A stretch of 22,912 nt of DNA from Collinsella aerofaciens (GCA_030841765.1 JAUUSS010000027.1:1-22912); one strand, 5' to 3'. Shown: positions 1 through 7,275, counted from the stretch's first letter. The notes: generated from the sequence alone by a model not told the origin. Translations and numbers: made by a program.

Positions 1-55
1 ACTAATAACCTTTTGAACGACTCTGCTTGCAGCCGGAGTGAAAAAGGTTATTAGT
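1..55. repeat. Inverted repeat, 14-bp perfect arms
   Basis: Bases 1-14 (ACTAATAACCTTTT) are the exact reverse complement of bases 42-55, with 27 bases between them. Within the loop, ACTC (20-23) can pair with GAGT (36-39). The element lies just beyond the stop of the minus-strand DUF47 gene, so it could end that transcript, but no clear T-run follows on either strand. It may equally belong to a gene left of the window. Bases 56-91 hold nothing further that I can name. Confidence 0.6.
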
Positions 56-91
56 GGCCGGGCCCGCGACCGCCGGGACACGTACCCCCAA

Positions 92-715
92 TTAACTGTT
101 CTTCATGACAATCGAATCCACAACATCGGCCACATTCTCGCAGCAGTCGGCGCAGTACTCCAGGAAGGCGTAGACGTCACGCCAAGCGATGACCTCGAGC
201 GGATCCTTGCCGTTAACGTGCAGGTTGCGCATGGCGTTGATGTAGAGCTCGTCGGCCTCGGACTCGATGGTGTTGATCTGGATGACCAGCTCGCGCAGCG
301 ATTTGGACTTGCGGTAGTTGGGAAGCTCGACCATCAGGTCTTTCATGGCGCGGCAGGCGTCAGTCACCTTGTGGGCGATGACGATGGCGTCGGGATGGAT
401 GCTCTGAATGTTGGTGAAGTAGACGCGCTGCACGACGCCTTCGATACGGTCAAGCACAGTGTCGAGCGCGCAACTCATCAGGTCCAGATCCTCGCGCTCA
501 AGCGGGGTGATAAAGGCAGTGAGCAGGGCATCCTCGAGCTCATGGTGCTTCTTGTCGGCCGCATGCTCAATCGCATGCATCTCCTCGAGCATGTCGTGGA
601 TTTGCGCGGGATCAAAGTTCTCAAAAATCTTGATGAGCAACTCTGCGGCCTGGACAGCAAGGTCGGCGCAGGCGACGTAATTGTCAAAGTAGAACGAATC
701 GGGTTTCTTTGCCAT
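92..715 (-). CDS. DUF47 family protein (PhoU-like partner of Pit phosphate transporter)
   Basis: The 207-residue protein is an all-helical, charged protein with no membrane segment or signal peptide. Its length and pattern fit the DUF47/TIGR00153 family, a PhoU-related family usually encoded beside PiT phosphate permeases. Acidic and histidine-rich stretches near the N-terminus (MLEEMHAIEHAADKKHHE, about residues 42-59) resemble the metal-binding helices of PhoU-like proteins. The ATG at 715 is preceded by GAAAGGA at a normal distance. The gene lies 67 bases downstream of the PiT permease gene on the same strand, so the two are probably co-transcribed and this protein probably modulates phosphate uptake. 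The partner role is inferred from family and context. Confidence 0.88.
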   Translation of the reverse strand: MAKKPDSFYFDNYVACADLAVQAAELLIKIFENFDPAQIHDMLEEMHAIEHAADKKHHELEDALLTAFITPLEREDLDLMSCALDTVLDRIEGVVQRVYFTNIQSIHPDAIVIAHKVTDACRAMKDLMVELPNYRKSKSLRELVIQINTIESEADELYINAMRNLHVNGKDPLEVIAWRDVYAFLEYCADCCENVADVVDSIVMKNS

Positions 716-782
716 GAGTGGGTCCTTTCGAGGCGAAGACGGGCAGGCGAGGTATTACGGTCCGGATGGACGCTCGGTTTGA

Positions 783-1832
783 CTAGATGAACATCATGAA
801 CAGCTTGGCCATGACAAAGCTGATGAGTCCGCAGGCGGGGAAGGTGAAGAACCACGTGAACATCATGTCCTTGACCACGCCGAAGTTGATGGCCGAGAGG
901 CGCTTGACGGCGCCGACGCCCATGATGGCGCAGGTTTTGATGTGCGTGGAAGACACGGGGATGCCGGTAAGGGTGGCAAGTAGCAGGTTCGCGGCGCCCG
1001 CCAGGTCGGCTGAGAAGCCCTGGTACTTTTCGAGCTTGACCATGCTCTGGCCGACGGACTTGATGATGCGCTCGCCGCCCACGCTGGTGCCGATGCCCAT
1101 GGTTGCCGAGCACAGCAGCATGATCCAGATGGGGATGCCGGCGTCGCCGACGCTCGTCTGCCCGCTGGCAAAGGCGACACCTAAAAAGAGCACGCCGATG
1201 AACTTCTGTCCATCCTGCGCGCCGTGCATAAAGCTCATGGCCGCAGCGCTCGCGATCTGAGCGTATTTAAAGAAGACATTGGCGCGTCGCCTGTTGGCGG
1301 CGGCGAAAAGAATCGAGACGAGTTTGCACAGGACCCAGCCCATGACAAAGCCCAGGCCGATGGAGAGCGCCAGGCCGTAGATGACCTTCATCCACTCGTG
1401 GACGTTGACGCTGCTCGCGCCGCCGAGGGCGATAGCGGCACCGGTCAGGCCGGCGATAAGGCTGTGGCTTTGCGAGGTGGGGATGCCAAAACGCGACGCT
1501 GTGGCACCGTAGACGACGATGGAGAACAGCGCCGCGCACAGACAGGCGAGCGCCATGGTGCTGTTTCCGCCAAAGTCGACGATATGTGAGATGGTGTTGG
1601 CGACGCTCGCATTAAAGTGCGTCATGATGAGCACGCCGAGGAAGTTGAATGCGGCGCTCATGAGAATGGCGGCGCGGGCGGGCATGCAACGCGTAGTGAC
1701 GCAGGTCGCGATGGCGTTGGGCGCGTCGGTCCATCCATTGACGAAGATGGCGCCCAACGCGAGGATCACGGTGACGGCAAGAACTGGGTTCGACACAATT
1801 TGGCCGAGGAAGGTTGAGAACGTTACGTCCAT
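783..1832 (-). CDS. PiT family inorganic phosphate transporter
   Basis: The 349-residue polytopic membrane protein would import inorganic phosphate with a cation. It shows both PiT signature repeats. The N-terminal half has GWTDAPNA (33-40) and GIPTSQSH (116-123). The C-terminal half has HGAQDGQKF (203-211) and GIPVSSTH (290-297). About ten hydrophobic segments span the protein, typical of short bacterial Pit permeases. The start at 1832 has GAGAAAG upstream at suitable spacing. The DUF47 gene follows on the same strand, the usual pit-DUF47 arrangement. Substrate could be phosphate or a related anion; phosphate is by far the commonest in this family. Confidence 0.92.
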   Translation of the reverse strand: MDVTFSTFLGQIVSNPVLAVTVILALGAIFVNGWTDAPNAIATCVTTRCMPARAAILMSAAFNFLGVLIMTHFNASVANTISHIVDFGGNSTMALACLCAALFSIVVYGATASRFGIPTSQSHSLIAGLTGAAIALGGASSVNVHEWMKVIYGLALSIGLGFVMGWVLCKLVSILFAAANRRRANVFFKYAQIASAAAMSFMHGAQDGQKFIGVLFLGVAFASGQTSVGDAGIPIWIMLLCSATMGIGTSVGGERIIKSVGQSMVKLEKYQGFSADLAGAANLLLATLTGIPVSSTHIKTCAIMGVGAVKRLSAINFGVVKDMMFTWFFTFPACGLISFVMAKLFMMFI

Positions 1833-2045
1833 ATATGGGCTTTCTCGAAGTTTGCAGACACGTTACAAAAACATGATAAATCGTATCACCTCCTGCGGGT
1901 CTCTTTACCGAGTTCTGATGGGAGAAGTGAACTTTTTGGCACTAAAATTGAATATTAGCCCTGTTGACCGCGGGTGTTCTTTTTGCTAACACGCCATGCG
2001 GACACGTGCGATTACTACGACACTCCAAAACCACAGTCTGTTCGC

Positions 2046-2075
2046 TTTACAACATGCAAACATGCGTTCGATAAT
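2046..2075 (+). promoter_or_regulatory. Putative promoter placing a start site at the next ATG
   Basis: TTTACA (2046-2051), an 18-base spacer and GATAAT (2070-2075) make a good sigma-70-type promoter. Transcription would be expected to start near 2082-2083, which is the ATG of the following gene. The 250 bases between the divergent phosphate gene and this ATG hold no other gene that I can support. Confidence 0.5.
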
Positions 2076-2082
2076 AGGAGGC

Positions 2083-2421
2083 ATGGAATATCGACAGACA
2101 GACGGCAAAACTCGGCGCGTACACAAGCAGTATGTGGACGTCGTGGCTCGCATCCTCGCGGGCGGACAAGTCGTGCCGGTCACCGTCTGCTGGGTCGACG
2201 GCCGTTGTTTTACGATCGACGAAATTATCTCGACCACCGGGTTTGGCCTGATGGTCCACGGCATCCGTACGGCAACATATAAGGTGCGTTTTGGCGGGCA
2301 CGCGACCGAGTTGTATCTGGAGGACCAGACGCGCGAGCGGGCAGACGGCTCGCAGACACACGTGATGCGTTGGTGGGTCTGGGCCTTTGATCGTACGCTT
2401 GAGGGCGAGCGCCGTAGGTAA
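2083..2421 (+). CDS. Small hypothetical protein
   Basis: I do not recognise this 112-residue protein. It is soluble, starts with a basic stretch (DGKTRRVHKQY) and then has a WVDGRCFTIDEI segment followed by alternating short strands rich in Trp, Arg and Thr, ending in RWWVWAFDRT. The pattern suggests a small mostly-beta fold. The reading frame stays open back to an ATG at 1996. I prefer 2083 because a good promoter lies at 2046-2075 and the upstream residues look non-coding. An AGGAGG sits only one base before this ATG, too close for normal use. With the promoter position, this suggests a leaderless message, or else a start at 2062 whose coding region would contain that AGGAGG. The gene stands alone and points toward the Bax-inhibitor-like gene. 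Confidence 0.65.
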   Translation: MEYRQTDGKTRRVHKQYVDVVARILAGGQVVPVTVCWVDGRCFTIDEIISTTGFGLMVHGIRTATYKVRFGGHATELYLEDQTRERADGSQTHVMRWWVWAFDRTLEGERRR

Positions 2422-2439
2422 GGACGTGCGGCATTCGGG

Positions 2440-2445
2440 TACAAT
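2440..2445 (+). promoter_or_regulatory. Possible -10 element for the BI-1-like gene
   Basis: TACAAT within GGGTACAATGG lies 61 bases before the next ATG. No convincing -35 box is visible at 17 bases. Similar GGTA-type -10 boxes occur before other genes here (TATCAT at 3287, TACGAT at 8743), which gives mild support. Confidence 0.35.
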
Positions 2446-2505
2446 GGCAGGAATCTTGTCAGCTACTGCGCCGTTATTTGTGGCGCTTTTTGAAAGGACG
2501 AACCT

Positions 2506-3201
2506 ATGAACGATATCCAGGGCTATCAGAACGGCCCCGTCGAGAGCGGCGCAAGCCGCGCCAAGGAGATGTCGCCGCGCGCGTACAATCTCGCCATGTC
2601 TGCCCTGATCTTCTTGGGCTTTTGCGCCATGGGCGCCGGCGCCTACTTTACGAGCACCATGTCGTTTGCGCGCATGATGATGAGCGGCGCCGCCTTGCCG
2701 CTGGTCTTTGGCTCGTTTATTTTGACCATCGTCGGCATGGTCATGATGTCGGCCGCCGCCAGCAAGCAGTCCGTGGGCCTGTCCCTTGTGGGCTACATAA
2801 TCTTTGCGAGTACCTTTGGCCTGACCGCGTCGTTTGGCCTTGCCAACTACGACCTGCCCACCATCAACACTGCCTTTATCGCCACGGCCGCCATCACCTT
2901 TGTCTATGGCGCCTTGGGCGTGACGTTCCCCAAGTTTTTCCAGCGCGTATATGGCATCGGCTTTGGCATTCTGCTCGCCACTATTCTGGTTGAGATTGTG
3001 CTGATGTTCATGGGCGTCTCGCAGACCATCACCGATCTGATCGTGATCGTGGTGTTCGCCGGCTTTATTGGCTACGACACCTATGTTGCCACGACGGTGC
3101 CGCCTACGCTGCCCAACGCCGTGCTTATGGCATCCAACTTGTTCGTGGACATCATCAACGTGTTCCTGCGCATTCTGAACATCCTCGGCCGTCGCGACTA
3201 G
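2506..3201 (+). CDS. Bax inhibitor-1 / YccA family membrane protein
   Basis: The 231-residue protein has a short polar N-terminus (about 25 residues) followed by roughly seven hydrophobic segments. The C-terminal part has the family hallmarks: a penultimate segment ending in GYDTYV, then LFVDIINVFLRILNILGRRD at the end, with conserved acidic residues inside the last helices. The bacterial family (YetJ, YccA, YbhL) comprises inner-membrane proteins. YetJ is a pH-sensitive calcium leak channel and YccA is an FtsH-interacting protein, so the exact role here is open. The ATG has GAAAGGA upstream at normal spacing, and a strong terminator follows. The gene is probably monocistronic. Confidence 0.88.
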   Translation: MNDIQGYQNGPVESGASRAKEMSPRAYNLAMSALIFLGFCAMGAGAYFTSTMSFARMMMSGAALPLVFGSFILTIVGMVMMSAAASKQSVGLSLVGYIIFASTFGLTASFGLANYDLPTINTAFIATAAITFVYGALGVTFPKFFQRVYGIGFGILLATILVEIVLMFMGVSQTITDLIVIVVFAGFIGYDTYVATTVPPTLPNAVLMASNLFVDIINVFLRILNILGRRD

Positions 3202-3247
3202 TGGCGAATTGCGGCGGTGTTTGCCGTGCGTGTAAATCGATGCGAAA

Positions 3248-3273
3248 GGCGGTCCTTCGGGGCCGTCTTTTTT
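3248..3273 (+). terminator. Intrinsic terminator after the BI-1-like gene
   Basis: GGCGGTCC (3248-3255), a TTCG tetraloop and GGGCCGTC (3260-3267) form an 8-bp stem with two G-U pairs. Six T residues follow directly. Confidence 0.88.
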
Positions 3274-3339
3274 GTATGCGGCGGGGTATCATGGATGGGA
3301 AAAGCCGATAGCGGCAGAGACCGAGAAAGGTGACCACTT

Positions 3340-4491
3340 ATGGCAGACGTCGACAACAGGAACCGTAACCGCAGGTCCAACCGAGCGGGTCAGCCCAATC
3401 CCAAGCGCGAGGCCCGTGCCAAGGCCGCCGAGCGTCACGTGGCAACTGTGTCCGAAGCGTGCGCCAAGGATATCGAGCGTTCGCTTGCCGGTGTTCGCGA
3501 GTTTGACGGTATGCCTGCCGGCTTTGTCGCGGCGATGAAGGCCAAGGTTCAGAGTGCTGTGGCCACCGAAGAACAGGTTGCCGAGGACGTCGAGGGCGCG
3601 GAGGCTGCCGAGGTCGAGGCGGCACCCGAGAGCGAGGCAGCGCCCGAGACCGAGGCAGCTCCTGAGCCCGTCGAGGAGCCTGCCGAGGAAATCGCCGAAG
3701 CTGAGTCCGCGCCTGCTGAGGAGCCTGCTGCGTCTCTGCCTGAGGTCACCGTGCTCGATGCCTCCGCCACGCAGGCCATCTTGGACAACGGTCGTGGCTA
3801 TGCGCAGTTCTGCGACATGGCCGTGCTCGCCTTTGCCTCGTTCACCAACCCGGGCGGTGGCTATATTCAGGGTTATCTGGGCCAGGAGGCCACACTGTGC
3901 GCCGATTCGTATCTGTACAACGTTCTCGATAAGCAGCGCAAATGGTACGGCGAGAACCGTCGCCGCAACATCAACTGCGAGCTCTATCGTAACCGCGCCC
4001 TAGTGGTGCCTGCGGTGCGCTTCGACCGCAACCACGTGCATGCATACGCCGACGTGATCGTGGCCACCGCGCCCAACGTTAAGCGCGCCCGCCAGGAGTA
4101 TCGCGTGAGCGACGATGCTCTGCTGGATGCCCTGCGCGACCGCATTCGCTTTGTGCTTGCCATCTGCGACGAGCTGGGTCGCGAGAAGCTCGTGCTGGGT
4201 GCTTGGGGCTGCGACAACAACGGCTTTGACGCAGAGGCCGTGGCCGAGCTCTTCCGCAAGGAGCTCGCGTCGGGCGACTTTAAGGTCAAGCAAGTCTTCT
4301 TTGCCGTGCCTTCTACGCGCTGGGATGAGGATTTTGCCAAGTTCGAGCACGTGCTGGCAAACTTCCCCGAGCGCAACGAGGAGTCCTATGCTCAGGTTGC
4401 CGCTCGCGCTGCGGCAGCTCGCGCCGCCGAGCAGGCCCAGGCTGCTACCGAGGATGATGAGGACGAGGACGATTGGCGCAAGTACCTGTAA
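3340..4491 (+). CDS. TIGR02452-type PARG-like macrodomain protein, variant active site
   Basis: The 383-residue protein matches bacterial-type poly(ADP-ribose) glycohydrolase macrodomains (TIGR02452), which bind or hydrolyse ADP-ribose polymers. Visible landmarks are AFASFTNPGGG (164-174), a Q-E motif at 182-183 followed by TLCADSYLYNVL, and LGAWGCDNNGFD (286-297). Two features are odd. The family signature is GGG-X6-8-QEE with the second Glu catalytic, but here residue 184 is Ala (codon GCC at 3889), so hydrolysis is doubtful. Also, a low-complexity Ala/Glu/Pro stretch (about 75-133) separates a basic N-terminal helical part (20-70) from the macrodomain core. The C-terminus is acidic (EDDEDEDD). 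GAAAGGTG precedes the ATG, and strong terminators stand on both sides, so the gene is probably transcribed alone. ADP-ribose binding is the safest guess. Confidence 0.8.
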   Translation: MADVDNRNRNRRSNRAGQPNPKREARAKAAERHVATVSEACAKDIERSLAGVREFDGMPAGFVAAMKAKVQSAVATEEQVAEDVEGAEAAEVEAAPESEAAPETEAAPEPVEEPAEEIAEAESAPAEEPAASLPEVTVLDASATQAILDNGRGYAQFCDMAVLAFASFTNPGGGYIQGYLGQEATLCADSYLYNVLDKQRKWYGENRRRNINCELYRNRALVVPAVRFDRNHVHAYADVIVATAPNVKRARQEYRVSDDALLDALRDRIRFVLAICDELGREKLVLGAWGCDNNGFDAEAVAELFRKELASGDFKVKQVFFAVPSTRWDEDFAKFEHVLANFPERNEESYAQVAARAAAARAAEQAQAATEDDEDEDDWRKYL

Positions 4492-4517
4492 CCGGTACGT
4501 GTTGACAGATAGGTCGA

Positions 4518-4550
4518 GCCGGCGGGAGAGGCTGCTCCCGCCGGCTTTTT
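4518..4550 (+). terminator. Intrinsic terminator after the PARG-like gene
   Basis: GCCGGCGGGAG (4518-4528) pairs perfectly with CTCCCGCCGGC (4535-4545) across a 6-base loop. TTTTT follows. Confidence 0.93.
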
Positions 4551-4570
4551 ACTAAAAGGAAGGGCTTACG

Positions 4571-5230
4571 ATGAAAAACGTTCTATGCTTTGGCGACAGC
4601 AACACCTATGGTTACGATCCGGCGGGCATGCGCGACGGCACCGCGGTGCGCTATGCGCGGGATGTGCGCTGGTGTGGCGTGGCCCAACGTGACTTAGGCG
4701 AGGGCTGGCATGTAATTGAAGAAGGCCTCAACGGCCGCACGACGGTACGCGACGACATGTGCCATCTGGACACCAATCTTAACGGCATTCGCGCGCTTCC
4801 GATGATGCTCGAGGCCCATAAGCCGCTGGACGCCATTGTGATCATGCTGGGCACCAACGACTGCAAGACGGTCTTTAACGTGACGGCTGCCGATATCGCT
4901 CGTGGCGCCATGGCGCTGATTCGCGCCGTCCGCGCGTTTCCGTGGACCGACGCTGCGCCTTGTCCGCGCATTCTGCTGATGGCGCCTATCAAGATTAAGC
5001 CGCAGATCGCCGACGTATATATGACCGATTTTGACGAGCATTCCGTAGAAGCCTCGGAACATTTTGGTGAGTACTACGCGCATGTGGCTGAGCAGTTTGG
5101 CTGCGACTTTTTGAATGCCGCCGACTTTGCCGAGCCGGGCGATATCGACTATCTGCATATGATGCCCGAAAGCCATGAGAGCCTGGGTCACGCCGTGGCA
5201 GCCAAGCTCCAAGAGATGCTCGGTGAGTAG
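4571..5230 (+). CDS. SGNH/GDSL-family hydrolase (esterase-like)
   Basis: The 219-residue cytoplasmic protein has all four SGNH blocks. GDSNTYG carries the nucleophile Ser10, with an oxyanion Gly nearby. GLNGRTT carries Asn54, GTND is at 94-97, and the C-terminal DYLH (193-196) would supply the Asp and His of the triad. The GLNGRTT block and overall length resemble the arylesterase/acyltransferase subgroup typified by the Mycobacterium smegmatis enzyme. No signal peptide is seen, so it probably acts on small ester substrates inside the cell. The real substrate cannot be told. An AAAAGGAAGG ribosome site precedes the ATG, and the gene begins just after the terminator of the gene before it. Confidence 0.88.
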   Translation: MKNVLCFGDSNTYGYDPAGMRDGTAVRYARDVRWCGVAQRDLGEGWHVIEEGLNGRTTVRDDMCHLDTNLNGIRALPMMLEAHKPLDAIVIMLGTNDCKTVFNVTAADIARGAMALIRAVRAFPWTDAAPCPRILLMAPIKIKPQIADVYMTDFDEHSVEASEHFGEYYAHVAEQFGCDFLNAADFAEPGDIDYLHMMPESHESLGHAVAAKLQEMLGE

Positions 5231-5240
5231 CGCAGCCTCA

Positions 5241-5277
5241 AGCCACCACAAAGGGGACAGACACCTTTGTGGTGGCT
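5241..5277. repeat. KGDRHL-type REP palindrome, copy 1
   Basis: AGCCACCACAAAGG (5241-5254) and its exact complement CCTTTGTGGTGGCT (5264-5277) flank a 9-base loop, GGACAGACA. Read through on the plus strand it encodes the spurious tract KGDRHL, a familiar mark of REP-like palindromes scattered in bacterial genomes. It starts 10 bases after the SGNH hydrolase stop codon. A related copy in opposite orientation lies at 6214-6246. Family identity is from memory and not checked. Confidence 0.8.
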
Positions 5278-5309
5278 TTGCCCGGGTAAACGAACGGCTT
5301 GGCTCCCAT

Positions 5310-5921
5310 ATGGGCACGGACGAGCTCATCGACCTCTTTGCCGAGGGCGATGAGCTCGTCTCCAATACCGCTTTCGAAGATTTGGATCTTGCCTATGACG
5401 TTGCGAACGGCGCGATCTTCGATGGCGTCGTGTTCCGGTCTTGCGAGTTCGATGGTGTTGACTGGAGCGGCTCGACGTTTCGCGACGTGGTGTTTCGCGG
5501 TTGCCGCTTTATCCGCTGCAACATGGAAGGCTGTTGGCTCAATCGCTGCGATTTCGTCGATTGCTCGGCACCGGGACTTAACTTGCTCAGGGCGCGTCTG
5601 TCGAGTGTGTCGTTTACATTGTGCGATTTGAGCTATGCGAACCTTTCGGAGGGACGCATTGGCCCCATGGCTGCGCGTGACACGCGTTTGACCGAGGCCG
5701 CACTCCAGGGGGCAAAGCTGAGGCAATTGTGCTTGGACGGCTGCGACCTGACGCGAATCGATGTGTTCAAGACGCTGCTTTCCGGCGTGGATGTATCGTG
5801 TTGTACGTTCGCGGCCCCTGTCGTCTCGGGCGACTACCATGAGCTGCGTGGCCTGACGGTTAATGCCGAGCAGGCGTTGGCACTCTCGGGCCTGCTCGGC
5901 ATCCAACTCGCCGACGAATAG
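5310..5921 (+). CDS. Pentapeptide-repeat protein
   Basis: The 203-residue protein contains a run of five-residue A(D/N)LXX-like repeats with Cys and Phe at the inward positions. Examples are AIFDGVVFRSCEFDGVDWSG, TFRDVVFRGCRFIRCNMEGC and NRCDFVDC, about residues 33-90, with further repeats to about 165. Such repeats build a right-handed quadrilateral beta helix. Relatives include fluoroquinolone-protecting DNA mimics, but most have no known role and none is claimed here. The frame stays open upstream to 5175, but that extension runs through the REP palindrome and the end of the preceding gene. MGTDELIDLF at 5310 is the likelier start. No strong ribosome site is visible before it, so the start is uncertain. 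Two REP copies flank the gene. Confidence 0.8.
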   Translation: MGTDELIDLFAEGDELVSNTAFEDLDLAYDVANGAIFDGVVFRSCEFDGVDWSGSTFRDVVFRGCRFIRCNMEGCWLNRCDFVDCSAPGLNLLRARLSSVSFTLCDLSYANLSEGRIGPMAARDTRLTEAALQGAKLRQLCLDGCDLTRIDVFKTLLSGVDVSCCTFAAPVVSGDYHELRGLTVNAEQALALSGLLGIQLADE

Positions 5922-5957
5922 GCACCCCGGTCCTTTGCTCGACCGCTATCTAAAATC

Positions 5958-6022
5958 AAACCGTCGCAACATTCGATGATTTTTCGCGTTTGCGCGATTT
6001 TCATCAAATGTTGCGACGGTTT
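5958..6022. repeat. Long hairpin repeat with 22-bp arms and T-tail
   Basis: The arm at 5958-5979 (AAACCGTCGCAACATTCGAT plus GA) is complementary to 6001-6022 with a single G-T pair. An inner hairpin, TCGCG (5984-5988) with CGCGA (5993-5997), fills the loop. The outer arm ends in a run of T on the plus strand (6020-6024) and A on the other, so it could stop transcription from both sides. It begins 36 bases after the pentapeptide gene. It belongs to the 340-base gene-free stretch 5922-6262. Confidence 0.78.
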
Positions 6023-6072
6023 TTGGTGCAAGGTAGCCTGACCCTTTTGCACCACCTGTTTGTTTGTCTTAA

Positions 6073-6205
6073 TCTGTAACATCTTGAGTCGATTTTGCCG
6101 AGTTGCTGTTACAGATCGAGATTATCTTCTCAGCAAAATTTGAATGTCTCGATCTGTAACAGGTGGACCGAAAAATGGACTCTAACTGTTACAGATCGAG
6201 ACATT
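6073..6205. repeat. Cluster of CTGTTACAGATCGAGA palindrome units
   Basis: The sequence CTGTTACAGATCGAGA occurs on the plus strand at 6106-6121 and 6186-6201 and in reverse at 6147-6162. The latter two form a perfect 20-bp stem (6143-6162 with 6186-6205). The first copy has a decayed partner, TCTGTAACA at 6073-6081, giving a 9-bp stem. No open reading frame is convincing here. The unit is unlike the REP copies and the other hairpins nearby, so it looks like a third repeat family. Confidence 0.75.
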
Positions 6206-6213
6206 TGTTGGAG

Positions 6214-6246
6214 CCACCGCAAAGGTGCTTGTCCCCTTTGCGGTGG
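6214..6246. repeat. KGDRHL-type REP palindrome, copy 2 (reverse orientation)
   Basis: CCACCGCAAAGG (6214-6225) pairs with CCTTTGCGGTGG (6235-6246) across the loop TGCTTGTCC. Its reverse complement matches copy 1 in loop and arms, apart from A/G changes at paired positions. Such compensatory changes show that the stem is conserved. It ends 16 bases before the thiD stop codon. Confidence 0.8.
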
Positions 6247-6262
6247 TTTTGGGCTGCGAATC

Positions 6263-7093
6263 TTAATACTGCCACATATGGTTGACGGGGCCGGAACCTT
6301 TGCCCATGTCAAAGCCGGCGGCCAGAGCGCCTGTCAGGTATGCCTTGCCGGCGTTGACGGAATCGGCAAGATCCATGCCCTGGGCCAGCGCGCAGGCGAT
6401 GGCGGACGAGAGCGTGCATCCGGTGCCGTGCGTGTTGTCGGTCTCGATGCGCTTGTGGCGGAACCACGTGGTGAGTGGATCTCCCAGATGGTTGCCCTCG
6501 TCATCGAGTGGCGCGGGTTCGGCCAGTACATCGTTGGCCTCGTTGACAGGATGCCCACCCTTAACGAGGGATGCGCAACCAAAGCGGCGGGTGAGGAGCA
6601 TGGCAGCATTTTGCTGCGTGCGCTCGGAGTCGACCTCGTAGTCGAGCAGGGCCATGGCCTCGGGAATATTGGGCGTGATAACCGTCGCTAGCGGGAACAG
6701 GCGGCGGGTGAGCGCCTCGGCGGCATCTTCGGCAATCAGCCGTGCGCCCGAGGTGGCTACCATGACGGGGTCGACTACCACGTTTGTCGCGCTCCAAGCG
6801 CTCAGGCGGTCGGCGATAACATCGATAATCTCGGCAGAGGAAACCATGCCAATCTTGACGGCGTTGGGGCGGATATCGTCAAAAACGGCATCGATCTGCG
6901 CCGCGACAATATCCGGGGAGATGTTCTGCACGGCGGTGACGCCCAGGGTGTTCTGTGCGGTGATGGCGGTGATGGCCGTCTCGGCATACAGGCGGTGCGC
7001 CGTGATGGTCTTGATGTCGGCCTGAATGCCGGCGCCACCGCTGGAATCGGATCCTGCGATGGATAGAACGGCAGGTACCTTACTGCGATCCAT
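6263..7093 (-). CDS. thiD: Hydroxymethylpyrimidine/phosphomethylpyrimidine kinase ThiD
   Basis: The 276-residue ribokinase-fold enzyme phosphorylates HMP and then HMP-phosphate, giving the HMP-pyrophosphate used for thiamine phosphate synthesis. The N-terminal SIAGSDSSGGAGIQADIKT (11-29) is the ThiD substrate-binding signature. DPVMVATSGARL lies in the middle. The C-terminal THGTGCTLSSAIA, with its catalytic Cys/Asp-region glycines, is the anion-hole motif. The length is normal for a single-domain ThiD. AAGGGAG precedes the ATG at 7093. It lies 182 bases downstream of thiC on the same strand, and both supply the pyrimidine half of thiamine. It may be read through from the TPP-controlled thiC promoter or from a local one. 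Confidence 0.95.
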   Translation of the reverse strand: MDRSKVPAVLSIAGSDSSGGAGIQADIKTITAHRLYAETAITAITAQNTLGVTAVQNISPDIVAAQIDAVFDDIRPNAVKIGMVSSAEIIDVIADRLSAWSATNVVVDPVMVATSGARLIAEDAAEALTRRLFPLATVITPNIPEAMALLDYEVDSERTQQNAAMLLTRRFGCASLVKGGHPVNEANDVLAEPAPLDDEGNHLGDPLTTWFRHKRIETDNTHGTGCTLSSAIACALAQGMDLADSVNAGKAYLTGALAAGFDMGKGSGPVNHMWQY

Positions 7094-7150
7094 GTTCGCT
7101 CCCTTGTTCGGTCGGAATCAAATGGGTCTATAAGCCAGCATTATAAAGAT

Positions 7151-7180
7151 GCCCGGGCTGACTCTATGTCGAACCCGGGC
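7151..7180 (-). terminator. Hairpin between thiC and thiD
   Basis: GCCCGGG (7151-7157) pairs with CCCGGGC (7174-7180) across 16 bases. Read in the direction of the genes it is followed by ATCTTTATAAT, which is only partly T-rich, so termination would be weak. The same run contains TATAAT (plus 7140-7145 reversed), a possible -10 box for thiD. Further upstream on the gene strand, TGTCAATTGTTGACA forms a small palindrome. Which of these matters is not decidable here. Confidence 0.4.
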
Positions 7181-7275
7181 GGGCGATGCAATCTTTACGC
7201 AAATGCAAGCAAATGTTCACATGTCAACAATTGACAGGCACCAGCTCGCCGCCAGAAGCGGCCGCGGCGACAGGG

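Noticed and set aside
5175..5309. 45-residue N-terminal extension of the pentapeptide-repeat protein
   Set aside because: It reads through the end of the SGNH gene and the REP palindrome (giving KGDRHL), so it is not likely to be coding.
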